64,000 bases of DNA from Rothia sp. P100 (GCF_023712425.1 NZ_JAMAYG010000003.1:1-64000); one strand, 5' to 3'; positions 9,891 to 19,941 are shown, counted from the stretch's first letter. Notes: generated by a model from the letters alone, not told the origin. Numbers and translations: made by a program.

Positions 9891-11084
9891 TTAGTCGGTC
9901 AGAAGGGTCAGCGCCTGGTCAAGGTCAGCGTAAAGATCATCGGCATTCTCAATACCCACCGATAGACGCAAAAGCGATTCAGGGATGCTGACCGGCTCGG
10001 ACCCGTGACGGCGGCGGCGCTCAATCAGTGATTCTACGCCACCTAAGGACGTTGCGGGAGTCCAGAGATGCAGGCGGTTCATCACCTCTTCGGTCTGGGC
10101 TACATCAGCCTTGAGCACCACGCAGAGGATAGCGCCGAAGCCGTCCATCTGCGCCTTGGCGCGTTCGTGGTAGCGGTCAGTGGGAAGACCTGGGTAACGG
10201 ACCTCTTCAACAGCGGGGTGCTGGCTCAGACGCTCAGCGAGAACCTGGGCGTTCTGAACTGATTTCTTCATACGCAGGGCCAAAGTGCGTACGCCTCTCA
10301 ACCCCAAAAAGGCTTCAAAGGGGCCGGGAATAGCGCCGTTGAGTGAGCGGTGCTCCAGCATAACGGCGCGGATTTCGGGGCGGTTGGTGACGGCCAGGCC
10401 CAGTACTACATCTGAATGCCCCGCAATGAACTTGGTGGCCGAGTGCACCACAATGTCAGCGCCCAACTGCAGGGGGCGCTGCAGCAGCGGAGTAGCAAAG
10501 GTGTTATCAACAGCAGTGACCACACCAAGGCGCTGGGCTGCCTCAATGAGAGCGGGAAGATCAGCGACCTCCAGCATGGGGTTGGTGGGGCTTTCCAACC
10601 AGAGCAGCACCTGAGGCGCTGCGTAATCAATGTTCTGTGCGGTCACCCCGCGAGCCGCAGCCGCAGCTTCTATCGCCTCAATAGCTCCCTGCGTATCGTC
10701 CACGTCAATGCGGATCACCTCGGTGATACCCCGGCGTTCAAGCTTCTTAGCGATAGAAATAGAAGCCATGTAGGCATGCTTGGGAATCAAGATAGCGGAG
10801 CCAACTGGCACGAGATCTTCAACAGCGGCGACCGCTGCCATACCCGAAGCAAAAAGTAGACCGGGCAGAGAGGCACCCTCAAGATCAGCGATAACCTCTT
10901 CGAGCCCATTCCAGGAGGGGTTATCAAACCGCGCGTATACCTTGTCGTTGATCGTATCGACGGTGCCAGCGCCACGGAAGGTGGAGGTCATCATAATCGG
11001 AGTGTTGACCGGGGCATCGTGCTCATGGGCAGGGCGGCCGGCAGAGACGGCCAGAGTTTCAGGGGATAGCTTCTGTTCAGTCAT
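9891..11084 (-). CDS. PLP-dependent trans-sulfuration enzyme (cystathionine gamma-synthase/lyase family)
   Basis: 397 aa, usual family length. It acts on cystathionine or homoserine derivatives in methionine/cysteine interconversion. The PLP lysine lies in HSATKFIAGHSDVVLG (about residue 200); LLWLESPTNPMLEV and the YPGLPTDRYHERAKAQM-type C-terminal region are family marks. The start at 11084 gives MTEQKLSP; a TAGGCT -10 is 7 nt upstream, so it may be leaderless. Sequence alone does not separate gamma-synthase, gamma-lyase or methionine gamma-lyase, so I give no symbol. Confidence 0.85.
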   Translation of the reverse strand: MTEQKLSPETLAVSAGRPAHEHDAPVNTPIMMTSTFRGAGTVDTINDKVYARFDNPSWNGLEEVIADLEGASLPGLLFASGMAAVAAVEDLVPVGSAILIPKHAYMASISIAKKLERRGITEVIRIDVDDTQGAIEAIEAAAAARGVTAQNIDYAAPQVLLWLESPTNPMLEVADLPALIEAAQRLGVVTAVDNTFATPLLQRPLQLGADIVVHSATKFIAGHSDVVLGLAVTNRPEIRAVMLEHRSLNGAIPGPFEAFLGLRGVRTLALRMKKSVQNAQVLAERLSQHPAVEEVRYPGLPTDRYHERAKAQMDGFGAILCVVLKADVAQTEEVMNRLHLWTPATSLGGVESLIERRRRHGSEPVSIPESLLRLSVGIENADDLYADLDQALTLLTD

Positions 11085-11187
11085 GAACACTAGCCTACGC
11101 CCACCGGGCTCATCCGTAGACACAAAAGTTCAATTGCTAAGACTCGGGCAACTGTGACGATCGCTGGGCCTTGGTAGGCTTATACCC

Positions 11188-11865
11188 GTGAGACACGCGC
11201 TAAACTACACTCCAGAAATTGACGCCACTGTCGGGCAGAATACCGGTAGCGGCTTTTTCATTGCCTTTGAAGGTGGTGACGGGTCGGGCAAGACCACTCA
11301 GATCAAACTGCTGGCCCAGGCACTGACCGACCGCGGCTTTAATGTGCTGGTGACCCGTGAGCCAGGAGGCACCGACATCGGGGAAAAACTGCGCGCTCTA
11401 GTGCTGGAACACGGACAGGGGGAAGTGGACCCTCATACCGAAGCGCTCATCTTCGCAGCCTCCCGAGCTGCCCATGCCCACCAGAAAATTCGCCCAGCCC
11501 TTGCAGAGGGCAAAGTGGTGCTTTGCGACCGCTATATCGACTCGTCAGCTGCCTACCAGGGTGCCGGGCGCGGTCTGGGCGTCGAGAACATTGTCGACCT
11601 GAGTCTCTGGGCCACGTCCAATCTTCTGCCCCACACCACCGTGCTACTGGACGTTCCTCTAGGGGAAGGGCGCGAGCGTGCCGGTGCCCGCGGCCAGGCT
11701 GATCGCATGGAATCAGCAGATGATAGTTTCTACGCGGCCCTGCACGAAACCTTCCGCGCCCGCGCCGCGGCTGCCCCCGCACGCTACGCGGTGATTGACG
11801 GGGCACAGTCTGTTCAGGAAGTACACCGGGACGTCTTAGCAGCAGCCTTGAAGGTGCTCTCATGA
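11188..11865 (+). CDS. tmk: Thymidylate kinase
   Basis: 225 aa. It phosphorylates dTMP to dTDP. The P-loop is FEGGDGSGKTTQ (about 28-39), the substrate-binding TREPGGTDIGEKLR follows, and CDRYIDSSAAYQGAGRGLG is the DR(Y/H) region. A 25-residue N-terminal extension precedes the core. GTG at 11188 is 7 nt past a TAGGCT -10, so it is probably leaderless. The stop overlaps holB by 4 nt (ATGA). Confidence 0.94.
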   Translation: MRHALNYTPEIDATVGQNTGSGFFIAFEGGDGSGKTTQIKLLAQALTDRGFNVLVTREPGGTDIGEKLRALVLEHGQGEVDPHTEALIFAASRAAHAHQKIRPALAEGKVVLCDRYIDSSAAYQGAGRGLGVENIVDLSLWATSNLLPHTTVLLDVPLGEGRERAGARGQADRMESADDSFYAALHETFRARAAAAPARYAVIDGAQSVQEVHRDVLAAALKVLS

Positions 11866-12998
11866 GCGTCTGGGATACCCTCATCGGCCAGCCCGATGCG
11901 CTGACCGCCCTGCAGCGGGCGTCCGCCGATGAACGCCCCACCCACGCCTGGCTCTTTACCGGCCCACCCGGTGCCGGGCGGGAGACCGCAGCCCTTGCCT
12001 TTGCAGCTGCACTGCTCTGCGAGCGCGAACTCGGCCAGCGCGGCTGTGGCGCCTGCCGTTCCTGCCAGACCGTGCTGAGTGGGTCCCACGCGGATTTTGT
12101 GCATTTCAGAACCGAAAAAACGCAGATCACTATCGACGAGGCTCGTGATTTTGTGGTGCGGGCGCAAGATCGCCCGGCAGTGGGGCGCTGGCGCGTCATG
12201 CTGATTGAGGATGCGGACCGCATGCCTGAACGCACCTCGAACGTGCTGCTCAAAGCGATTGAAGAGCCGCCGCCACATACTATTTGGCTGTTGACTGCGC
12301 CCTCCCCTGCCGATGTGCTGGTGACAATCAGATCACGCTGCCGCCCGGTGAACCTAAAGGTACCCACCACTGATGCTGTTACTGCTGCTCTGGTCTCAGG
12401 TGGGCACGCGCCGGAGGCCGCTGAACTGGCGGCCCGTATGTCTCAGGGCAATCTTGAGGTAGCTCGCAGGCTGGCCGAGGATGAAGATGCGCGTAAGCGC
12501 CGCAGTAGGGTGGTGCGTCTACCGATCTCCCTGCCTACCGTGGCTGCTGCGATGGAAGCAGCCGACGAACTGATTTCCATTGCCGAAGCTGAAGCTGAAG
12601 CAGATGCTAGCGCCCGTAATGACACGGAGCGAGCTGCACTGCTGATGTCCTTAGGCTACGAGGACGGTGAGCGGCTCTCGCCCACTCACCGCTCGCAGCT
12701 ACGTCAGCTAGAAGAGGACCAGAAACGTCGCGCCAAGCGCATACAAACTGATACCCTGGACCGTTTCCTGGCTGATATTCAGACCGTGTTGAGGGATGTG
12801 CTGACCCTACAGCTGCGCACCGATTCAGAGCTCATCAACGCTCACCTGGGCCAGGGGCTCTACGATTATGCAGCAGCTGAATCTGCCGAACGCACCCTTG
12901 CCCACCTGGATGCTGTTGCCGCCACCCGGCGCCGTCTGCAGAGCAATGCCAGCCCCCGCCTAGCTTTTGAGGCGATGATGACGGGGTTTGTTAGGTAG
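11862..12998 (+). CDS. holB: DNA polymerase III delta' subunit (clamp loader)
   Basis: 378 aa. An AAA+ fold with a modified P-loop GPPGAGRE, four cysteines of the zinc module in CERELGQRGCGACRSC, and the sensor-1 region LLKAIEEPPPHTIWLLT. The C-terminal half is helical and contains an Ala/Glu-rich stretch (EAEAEADASA). The delta' subunit assembles with delta and tau/gamma to load the beta clamp. The tmk-holB pair with overlapping start is conserved across bacteria. Confidence 0.93.
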   Translation: MSVWDTLIGQPDALTALQRASADERPTHAWLFTGPPGAGRETAALAFAAALLCERELGQRGCGACRSCQTVLSGSHADFVHFRTEKTQITIDEARDFVVRAQDRPAVGRWRVMLIEDADRMPERTSNVLLKAIEEPPPHTIWLLTAPSPADVLVTIRSRCRPVNLKVPTTDAVTAALVSGGHAPEAAELAARMSQGNLEVARRLAEDEDARKRRSRVVRLPISLPTVAAAMEAADELISIAEAEAEADASARNDTERAALLMSLGYEDGERLSPTHRSQLRQLEEDQKRRAKRIQTDTLDRFLADIQTVLRDVLTLQLRTDSELINAHLGQGLYDYAAAESAERTLAHLDAVAATRRRLQSNASPRLAFEAMMTGFVR

Positions 12999-13023
12999 GC
13001 ACAGCCTCGTGGTGGTCTTCAGG

Positions 13024-13356
13024 TGAAGGATGCACTGGTTGTTGGAGCCGTGGAAGGCCAGAGACATAGACGGGGTGGCGGACGCCTGGCCCGTCTGTGA
13101 AACTGAAAGACTGGTAGCTAGCCAGGTAGCCGGCTGATAGCTTAAGCGGGTTACGTAGATAACCGCAGGTCCGCTTAACCACATCGCAGATTTTCGGGTT
13201 AACGTCGCCGCCCTGAGGAGAGGTAAAACCGTCTGCCGTTAACACAAACTCTCCTTCAAAAACGCACTCATAACAGGCATCAATGGGAGTATTGGTTCCC
13301 AGGTAACCCACCCGGTCAAAGGCATAATCAAGATAGCTTCCAGCGTCTGTGGGTTA
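13024..13356 (-). pseudogene. Decayed nrdD-nrdG remnant (anaerobic ribonucleotide reductase and its activase)
   Basis: Reading leftward from the TAA near 13357, the frame gives YLDYAFDRVGYLGTNTPIDA, then CYEC, then DVVKRTCGYLRNPL: the C-terminal zinc and glycyl-radical loop region of NrdD. It then runs without a stop into SYQSFSFTDGPGVRHPVYVSG, the N-terminus of NrdG. The second zinc pair is gone (SPQG where CPxC is expected), and the radical-SAM CxxxCxxC of NrdG is lost after a frameshift. So a deletion has fused the two genes and both are dead. The 3' end touches holB. Confidence 0.7.
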
Positions 13357-13427
13357 TTTCTTCTCAAAAATTGATTGCATCACACCGGTGTTTTCAGAGA
13401 ACTGACGGCAAACCCTATGATGGAAGG

Positions 13428-14087
13428 ATGCCTCAAACAAGCCCCTCATCCCTGGCCCATCTGACGCCACTGCAGCAGCTACGAGCTGGCAAGCTGGCCC
13501 TGCGCCTACCCATGCTCGTTATCGGACTGATCGGCTTTGGTGCGTCCTGCGCTCTTCTCATCAAGGCAGGGTTGGGCGCCCTGGGCTGGGATGTGCTCAC
13601 TCTAGGCATCATGGAACTCACCGGAGCTTCCTACGGGTTGATTACCATCATCACTTCTTTTGTGGTGCTGCTCTTTTGGATTCCTCTCAAAGAGATGCCG
13701 GGGCTAGGCACCCTGGCTAACGCCGTGCTGGTGGGTCTTTCAGCAGATGTTGCTATGGGCTTTATTCCCGACCCCTCTCATACATTGCTACAGTGGGCCT
13801 ACCTGCTGGTGGGTATCCTGCTCTTCTCTTTCTTTGATGCCCTCTACCTGGGTGCGCAGTTTGGCTCCGGCCCGCGCGATGGTCTCATGACCGGCCTGGT
13901 GCGGGTGACCGGACGCCCGGTCTGGCTCGTGCGTTCAGTGCTAGAGGTCAGCGTAGTGCTTGCCGGTATCGCGATGGGCGGCCAGTTCGGTATCGGCACT
14001 CTACTCATTGCCTTCACCATCGGTCCGCTCATCGGCTGGTTCCTCCCCAAGGTGACAGTGCGCCTGACGCCCAGAACCCGGAACTGA
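13428..14087 (+). CDS. YczE/YitT-like integral membrane protein
   Basis: 219 aa with about five or six membrane segments; glycine-rich motifs GAQFGSGPRDGLMTGL and GALGWDVLTLG are typical of the YczE family. The function is unknown in general; in Bacillus a member lies beside surfactin genes. ATG 13428 is chosen because TATGAT lies exactly 6 nt upstream (leaderless start); the frame is open from 13371 but without a ribosome site. It ends at a shared bidirectional terminator. Confidence 0.8.
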   Translation: MPQTSPSSLAHLTPLQQLRAGKLALRLPMLVIGLIGFGASCALLIKAGLGALGWDVLTLGIMELTGASYGLITIITSFVVLLFWIPLKEMPGLGTLANAVLVGLSADVAMGFIPDPSHTLLQWAYLLVGILLFSFFDALYLGAQFGSGPRDGLMTGLVRVTGRPVWLVRSVLEVSVVLAGIAMGGQFGIGTLLIAFTIGPLIGWFLPKVTVRLTPRTRN

Positions 14088-14111
14088 CGGAGATAACGGC
14101 GACTAGCCACA

Positions 14112-14158
14112 TTAAAACTGCGGCCCCCTATCAGCTGATAGGGGGCCGCAGTTTTAAT
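14112..14158. terminator. Bidirectional terminator
   Basis: Near-perfect palindrome with a stem of about 20 bp (TTAAAACTGCGGCCCCCTAT and complement) between the converging yczE-like and UPF0210 genes; A- and T-rich arms serve both directions. Confidence 0.9.
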
Positions 14159-14166
14159 CAAGAGGT

Positions 14167-15531
14167 CTAGTTACGGAAGCCATGCACCGGTGAGGGAATG
14201 CGGCCGCCGCGGGCGGCAAAGAGCTCAGCCGATTCGGGGTGGGTAGGCATGACGGGGGCGCGACCCAGCAGGCCACCGAACTCCACCATGTCACCGATTT
14301 CCAGCCCGATAGCAGGAATGACGCGCACTGCGGTGGTCTTGTGGTTCATGACGCCAATTGCCGCCTCGTCGGCAATCATGGCTGCGATGGTGGACGCCGG
14401 GGTGTCACCGGGAATAGCCACCATATCCAAACCCACTGAGCAAATAGCGGTCATGGCCTCTAGCTTATCCAAGGTAATCTTGCCGGCGGCAGCGGCTTCA
14501 ATCATGCCGATATCCTCAGAGATCGGGATGAAGGAGCCAGATAGGCCACCTACGTGCGAGCAGGCCATGAGCCCGCCCTTCTTAACCGCGTCGTTGAGCA
14601 AAGCAAGGGCGGCAACGGTGCCGTGGGTACCCACCGATTCCAGACCCATTTCTTCCAGCACGTGCGCCACAGAATCGCCCACCTCAGCGGTGGGTGCCAA
14701 GGACAGATCGACAATGCCAAATTCAACACCCAGGCGTTCAGCCGCCAGGGTGCCTACCAGCTGACCCATGCGGGTAATCTTGAAGGCTGCTTTCTTGATA
14801 ACCTCAGCGCAGACGTCAAAGGATTCACCGCGAGCGCTTTCCAGTGCTCGCTTAATAACGCCGGGGCCAGAGACGCCCACAGAGACCACTGTGTCTGCCT
14901 CTTGGACGCCGTGGAAGGCACCTGCCATAAAGGGGTTATCTGAAACAGCGTTGGCGAAGACCACCAGCTTGGAGCAACCAAAGCCGTGAGCCTCCGCTGA
15001 ACCTTCAGCGGTTTCACGGACGATTTCGCCCATGGTACGCACCGCCGTCATGTTGATGCCGGCGCGAGATGAGCCGATATTGACGGAGGCACAGACCACA
15101 TCGGTCTCGTTGAGCGCGCGCGGAATGGAGCACATCAGCTTCTCATCGGCAGGGGTGGCACCCTTATCAACCAGAGCGGTGAAACCGCCGATGAAGTTAA
15201 CCCCTACAGCCTTAGCGGCGGCGTCTAGGGTCTTAGCGAACTCTACGTAGTCTTCATCTTGGCTGGCACCGGCAACCAGAGCGATAGGGGTTACCGAAAT
15301 GCGCTTGTTGATGATGGGGATGCCCAGCTCAGCTTCGATGCCCTCGGCTACCTCAACCAGGCGAGCAGCGCGGGAGGTGATTTTGTCGTAGATTTTTTGG
15401 CGGGCGACGGCGCCATTTGAGTCAGCGCAGTCCAGCAGGGAAATACCCATAGTGACCGTGCGGATATCGAGGCGGTCCTCGTCAATCATCTGCAGGGTCT
15501 CAAGAACGGAGCTTGAACGATCGGAAAACAT
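14167..15531 (-). CDS. UPF0210 (PFL/DUF711) family protein
   Basis: 454 aa. The family is widespread, about 450 residues, and distantly related to glycyl-radical folds, but has no proven activity. Recognised by [12 protein letters not shown] near the N-terminus, [20 protein letters not shown] in the middle and the C-terminal [13 protein letters not shown]. Start 15531 has CTAGGAGCACC as its ribosome site and lies 7 nt after the ACT-domain gene, with which it is almost always paired in genomes. Confidence 0.85.
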   Translation of the reverse strand: MFSDRSSSVLETLQMIDEDRLDIRTVTMGISLLDCADSNGAVARQKIYDKITSRAARLVEVAEGIEAELGIPIINKRISVTPIALVAGASQDEDYVEFAKTLDAAAKAVGVNFIGGFTALVDKGATPADEKLMCSIPRALNETDVVCASVNIGSSRAGINMTAVRTMGEIVRETAEGSAEAHGFGCSKLVVFANAVSDNPFMAGAFHGVQEADTVVSVGVSGPGVIKRALESARGESFDVCAEVIKKAAFKITRMGQLVGTLAAERLGVEFGIVDLSLAPTAEVGDSVAHVLEEMGLESVGTHGTVAALALLNDAVKKGGLMACSHVGGLSGSFIPISEDIGMIEAAAAGKITLDKLEAMTAICSVGLDMVAIPGDTPASTIAAMIADEAAIGVMNHKTTAVRVIPAIGLEIGDMVEFGGLLGRAPVMPTHPESAELFAARGGRIPSPVHGFRN

Positions 15532-15538
15532 GGTGCTC

Positions 15539-15808
15539 CTAGAGGGTATGCATGGCCTGGAAAATGGCATCGGACTGGATGCGAATCTGCACCTGCTGCT
15601 GCTCTTCTACCGGCTTCATAGCTTCTTGTAGCTCGGTGATGGACTGCTGGTTTTCATCAAAGCTGCCCTGCAGGATCATGGTGAAATAGCCCTGCATCAG
15701 AGTCTGGGAGAGGTTTTCGATATTAACCTTGCGCTCGGCGAGCTTGCCGGTGACGCCTGCGATGATGCCTTCATGGTCGAGGCCGGTGACAGTCAGGATG
15801 ATTTTCAT
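15539..15808 (-). CDS. ACT domain protein (UPF0237 family)
   Basis: 89 aa, a single ACT-like domain: [22 protein letters not shown] is the ligand-binding first strand-helix. It probably senses a small amino-acid-like ligand and works with the downstream UPF0210 protein. The pairing is conserved in many phyla. ATG 15808. Confidence 0.87.
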   Translation of the reverse strand: MKIILTVTGLDHEGIIAGVTGKLAERKVNIENLSQTLMQGYFTMILQGSFDENQQSITELQEAMKPVEEQQQVQIRIQSDAIFQAMHTL

Positions 15809-15883
15809 ACTGGTCCTTGATAGCGCTGGGCACGATAGTTACGTGCGAGATACACCCCTATCTTAGTTGATATCAGAGGGGGT

Positions 15884-17083
15884 CTAGCGCTGGGCAGCTA
15901 TATAGAGTTCGCCCTGCCCTGCAACACTCAGCTGGGCAGAATCACCCACGTACATGACTGACTGGGTGCCGGTGAGTGTAAAGGTCTTGGTCTCATCACG
16001 CACCACCACGGTGCCGGCTGTGCAGAGAGTCGCAGCAACGCCTTCCAGGGGAAGGGCAAGCTCTTCGCCCTCTGTGACGCTCAGGCGGGTGACGCTTAAG
16101 CGCTCATCCCACATGGTGTAGGTTGTCAGGGCACCCGCGGCAGGACGCTGAATGGTAGGGATGTTCTGGCGCTCGCCCAAAACGGTGATAAGTTCTTCTT
16201 CATCAACGTGCTTGCTGGTCAAGCCCGCTCGCATCACGTTATCGGAGGGGTACATCAGCTCAATAGCGGTACCCGAAACATAGGCGTGCACCTGACCATC
16301 AGGAGTGAAGACAGCATCGCCGGGTTTCAGGTGCAGCAGGTTCATCACCAAAGCCAACAGCAGACCGCGATCCCCCGGGTACTTAGCGTCCACCAGGGCA
16401 ACCAGTTCAACCGCACCGGCAATTGCAGAGTTCTGCTCCTGCACATCCCGATGCTTTTTAGCCCATTTCTTGGCAGCTTTGACGGTCTTAGCGGTCGCTG
16501 TGCTAGCGGCGTCCTGAGGAATACGCACAATCGCAACCAGCAAATCACGGGGAGTCTTTGCCTGGGCCAGGACGCCGTTGAGCCAGTCCAGCTTGAGGGT
16601 GGTAGCAAAGCCACGTAACTCAGCGAAGTCCCGCACGCCGGTGAGAATGCGCATGGGGGTCAGCGCGATAAGGGTCTCTGGTTTAGAGAACTGGTCCTTG
16701 TAATTGCGGGTAGGGTCATCCAGGGCAACTCCACGCGCCTCTTCTTCCCGGTACCCGCGAGCAGCCTGCTGCGCAGTGGGGTGAACCTGAATCGATAGGG
16801 GCGATTCAATGGCAAGAATTTTGAACAGAAAAGGGAAAGTATCGTTCTCTCGCCTCGGGTTAAGGAACCGGTCGGGGTTCTGCGCCACCAGCGTGTCCAA
16901 CGGCTGAGTCCCGCCGTCCACGTGGGCCAGGGAGGGTGCAGACGAGTGAGCGCCCACCCACAGTTCAGCCTCAGGTGCTTCAGTGGGTACGGGCACACCA
17001 CGCATGAGCCCCAGCGTTTCACGCGAGCCCCACGCATAATTCTGAATCGGATTATCAAGAGAAAATAATTCACCCATACTCAC
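15884..17083 (-). CDS. manA: Mannose-6-phosphate isomerase, class I
   Basis: 399 aa. It interconverts fructose-6-P and mannose-6-P using zinc. Zinc and active-site motifs are visible: SPLSIQVHPT (about 98-107), DGQVHAYVSGTAIELMYPSDNVMRAG (about 263-288). The start can be GTG 17083 or ATG 17077. It is divergent from manB, so the two together feed GDP-mannose for glycoconjugates. Confidence 0.92.
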   Translation of the reverse strand: MSMGELFSLDNPIQNYAWGSRETLGLMRGVPVPTEAPEAELWVGAHSSAPSLAHVDGGTQPLDTLVAQNPDRFLNPRRENDTFPFLFKILAIESPLSIQVHPTAQQAARGYREEEARGVALDDPTRNYKDQFSKPETLIALTPMRILTGVRDFAELRGFATTLKLDWLNGVLAQAKTPRDLLVAIVRIPQDAASTATAKTVKAAKKWAKKHRDVQEQNSAIAGAVELVALVDAKYPGDRGLLLALVMNLLHLKPGDAVFTPDGQVHAYVSGTAIELMYPSDNVMRAGLTSKHVDEEELITVLGERQNIPTIQRPAAGALTTYTMWDERLSVTRLSVTEGEELALPLEGVAATLCTAGTVVVRDETKTFTLTGTQSVMYVGDSAQLSVAGQGELYIAAQR

Positions 17084-17213
17084 TATGAAACCATGGACCC
17101 CTTGTCGCCGACAGCTATGCAGGGTTCACCCCTGGGTGTTTATCGCCATAAATCACAGCAGAATTAGCCTTAATCTAAGCCGTAGAACCTGGCCAGACTA
17201 CTAGACTAGCCCT

Positions 17214-18617
17214 GTGAATACTATTGATTTAACTGCATCTTTTAAGGCTTACGATGTTCGCGGTATTGTGGGGGAAACCATCACCGCAGATACCGTTCGC
17301 GCCACCGGCGCTGCCTTCGTCGACGTGCTTGAACTGGCGGGCCAGAACGTTTTGGTCGGTGCCGATATGCGCCCCTCCGGCAGCGAATTCATGGAAGCAT
17401 TCGCTGAAGGGGCCGCTGCCCGCGGCGCAAACGTCATCAACATCGGTCTGATTTCTACCGATGAGCTCTACTACGCCTGCGGTGTAGAGAACGCAGCCGG
17501 TGTCACCTTCACCGCCTCGCACAACCCCGCCGAGTACAACGGCATGAAAATGTCCAAGGCCGGTGCGGTGCCCATCTCCTCAGAATCCGGCCTCTTCGAG
17601 GTACGCGACCTGGCACAGAAATACCTGAACGAGGGCACCATACCCACCGTTGAAACCCCAGGAACGGTCAGCGAAAAGGACGTGCTGAAGGGCTACTCCG
17701 AATACCTGCGCAACCTGGTGGACCTCTCGGGCATCCGCCCCCTCAAGGTTGTAGTGGACGCCGGTAACGGCATGGGCGGCATGACCACCCCCGCCGTCCT
17801 GGGCGATACTATCCTGCCCGGTCTGCCCCTGGATATCGTTCCCCTCTACTTCGAGCTAGACGGTTCTTTCCCCAACCACCCTGCTAACCCTCTGGAGCCT
17901 GCCAACCTGGTAGATCTACAGAAGGCAGTGGTTGAGCACGGCGCTGATATCGGTCTTGCTTTTGACGGCGACGCCGACCGCTGCTTCGTCATCGACGAAA
18001 AGGGTGAACCTGTCACCCCCTCAGCAATTACCGCACTGGTTGCAGAGCGTGAAATCGCCCGCGCCCAGGCAGAAGGCAACGCAGAGCCAGTCATCATCTA
18101 CAACCTGATTACCTCAAAGGCTGTACCCGAGTTGGTTGAGGCTGAGGGCGGCAAGGCCATCAAGACCCGTGTAGGCCACTCCTTCATCAAAGCTGTCATG
18201 GCAAAAGAAAATGGCGTCTTCGGCGGCGAGCACTCAGCCCACTACTATTTCAAGGACTTCTTCAACGCTGACACCGGCATGCTAGCTGCTATGCACGTGC
18301 TGGCAGCACTGGGCACCTCCAAGAAGGCGCTCTCAGAGATTGGTGCGAAGTACTCCCCCTATGTCCCCTCCGGTGAGATTAACTCAGAGCTTGAGGATAA
18401 GGCCGGCGCCATTGCCCGCGTTGCCGACCACTACGGCGACACCGTGGACATCAATACCATGGATGGCACCACCTTCGAGCACAAGACCGAAGGTTGGTGG
18501 GCTAACCTGCGCCCCTCTAACACCGAGCCCTTCCTGCGCCTCAACCTTGAAGCGCCGGACCAGGCGACCATGGAGCGTGTCCGCGATGAGATTCTTGCCA
18601 TCGTTCGCGAAAGCTAA
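17214..18617 (+). CDS. manB: Phosphomannomutase/phosphoglucomutase
   Basis: 467 aa alpha-D-phosphohexomutase. The phosphoserine loop is TASHNPAEYNGMK (about 102-114), the metal loop is DGDADRCF (about 251-258), and the phosphate-binding loop RPSNTEPFLRL is near the C-terminus. It converts mannose-6-P to mannose-1-P. GTG 17214 lies 6 nt after TAGACT, without a Shine-Dalgarno, so it is probably leaderless. Divergent to manA. Confidence 0.93.
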   Translation: MNTIDLTASFKAYDVRGIVGETITADTVRATGAAFVDVLELAGQNVLVGADMRPSGSEFMEAFAEGAAARGANVINIGLISTDELYYACGVENAAGVTFTASHNPAEYNGMKMSKAGAVPISSESGLFEVRDLAQKYLNEGTIPTVETPGTVSEKDVLKGYSEYLRNLVDLSGIRPLKVVVDAGNGMGGMTTPAVLGDTILPGLPLDIVPLYFELDGSFPNHPANPLEPANLVDLQKAVVEHGADIGLAFDGDADRCFVIDEKGEPVTPSAITALVAEREIARAQAEGNAEPVIIYNLITSKAVPELVEAEGGKAIKTRVGHSFIKAVMAKENGVFGGEHSAHYYFKDFFNADTGMLAAMHVLAALGTSKKALSEIGAKYSPYVPSGEINSELEDKAGAIARVADHYGDTVDINTMDGTTFEHKTEGWWANLRPSNTEPFLRLNLEAPDQATMERVRDEILAIVRES

Positions 18618-18627
18618 CCAAAGATAA

Positions 18628-18668
18628 GAAGAAGCGGTGGGCACGTTTTACGTGCCCACCGCTTCTTC
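18628..18668 (+). terminator. Terminator of manB, shared with hmp
   Basis: An 18-bp perfect stem (GAAGAAGCGGTGGGCACG and complement) around TTTTA, placed between converging genes. Confidence 0.85.
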
Positions 18669-18699
18669 GTTTAAAGAGGTGCTCTATATTAATGCCAGA

Positions 18700-19884
18700 C
18701 TAACCGCGTGCCTGGTCGTGCAGCATCCACTGGTCAGGGCCGAAGATTTCGTACTGGATGTTGGTACCGGGAACACCAGCCTCAATGAGCTGGGAGCGCA
18801 CACCCTGCATGAAAGGCAGCGGGCCACAGAGGTAGGCTGAAGCGTGAGCAGGGACGCCCAGCTTGCTGATGTCTACGCGGCCTTCGAAATTACCTTCGCC
18901 GCCTGCTTCAACGAAGGAAACCAGCTGGGCGTTCTCGATGAGATTGACGTACTCGGTCATCTCATCGCGCAGAGGCCAGGTGGTGAAAGAGCGGTCAGCG
19001 TGGACCACAATGACTTCACGCTTGGAGCCGGTAGCTGCCAGCTCTGAAAGGAAAGCGATCATGGGGGTCACGCCAATACCTGCTGAGAAGAGGTAGAGGG
19101 GCTGATCTTCTGAATCGCCGAAAGCACCCAGGGTCACATCACCGTAGGGATTAGAGAGTTCGAGGAGGTCGCCGACCTTCTTCTCGTGCAGAATCTGAGT
19201 CATCTCGCCCTTGATGTCCAGCTTGATAGCAACACGGCGCTGGTTCTTCTCAGAGGGCAGCAAGGTGAACTGGCGGGGCTGACGCAGACCGTCCTTAGCC
19301 TTGGTGATGATAGAGACGTACTGGCCGGCAACAGCGTCGGTCATGGCAATAGCGTTGGCGGGCTCAAGGGTCAGAACAACCACGTTCTCACCGGTCTCTT
19401 CGCGGCGCACAATAGCGAAGGGGGCGAACATGGCGTTGTTGGCCTGAACAGCGTAAAGCCCCTTTTCGAGCTTGATGAGGGCATCTGCCATGAGCCAGTA
19501 AACCTCGGTCCAGGCTTCAGCTATTTCGGGGGTCAGAATATCGCCCAGGTTAGCTGCGATTGCCTCGAAAAGGTACTTGTAAACGGTGGGGTATTCTTCT
19601 TGACGCAGGCCAAGAGCAGCGTGCTTGTGGGCGACGCGGGAGAGCACCTCATCGGGGTACCTGCCGGGGTGAGCCAGGATGTAGGAGGCAAAGACGGCGA
19701 TAGAGCCTGCCAGTGCCTTGGGCTGAGTGCCCTCTAGCTGAGATGAGCGCGAGAACATGCCGTCCATGAGGTCAGGGCGGGCGGTGAACATGCGCTGGTA
19801 AAAATCGGGGGTGATGTCGTTAATGCGCTCCGCAATAACGGGCAGGGTGGCCTCGATGACGGGGCGGGACTTCTCGGACAGCAT
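18700..19884 (-). CDS. hmp: Flavohaemoglobin, nitric oxide dioxygenase
   Basis: 394 aa. A globin domain (1-140, with the proximal His in SRVAHKHAALGLRQEEY) joined to an FAD-binding domain (PRQFTLLPS in place of the usual RxYS/T) and an NAD domain (LFSAGIGVTPMIAFL; YLCGPLPFMQGVR). It oxidises NO to nitrate with O2 and NAD(P)H. ATG 19884 follows AAGGAGACGGAT. An NsrR-like regulator is immediately upstream, and a 16-bp palindrome sits in its promoter. Confidence 0.95.
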   Translation of the reverse strand: MLSEKSRPVIEATLPVIAERINDITPDFYQRMFTARPDLMDGMFSRSSQLEGTQPKALAGSIAVFASYILAHPGRYPDEVLSRVAHKHAALGLRQEEYPTVYKYLFEAIAANLGDILTPEIAEAWTEVYWLMADALIKLEKGLYAVQANNAMFAPFAIVRREETGENVVVLTLEPANAIAMTDAVAGQYVSIITKAKDGLRQPRQFTLLPSEKNQRRVAIKLDIKGEMTQILHEKKVGDLLELSNPYGDVTLGAFGDSEDQPLYLFSAGIGVTPMIAFLSELAATGSKREVIVVHADRSFTTWPLRDEMTEYVNLIENAQLVSFVEAGGEGNFEGRVDISKLGVPAHASAYLCGPLPFMQGVRSQLIEAGVPGTNIQYEIFGPDQWMLHDQARG

Positions 19885-19925
19885 ATCCGTCTCCTTAATA
19901 ACTGAGTGTTTTTTAACCCCTCTTA

Positions 19926-19941
19926 ATTTAGCATACTAAAT
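19926..19941. promoter_or_regulatory. Palindrome in the hmp promoter, possible NsrR operator
   Basis: ATTTAGCATACTAAAT is an inverted repeat of 6+6 around 4 bases, 42 bases upstream of the hmp start, in an AT-rich context. NsrR operators are AT-rich inverted repeats, and the neighbouring gene is an NsrR-type regulator. Inference. Confidence 0.45.
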
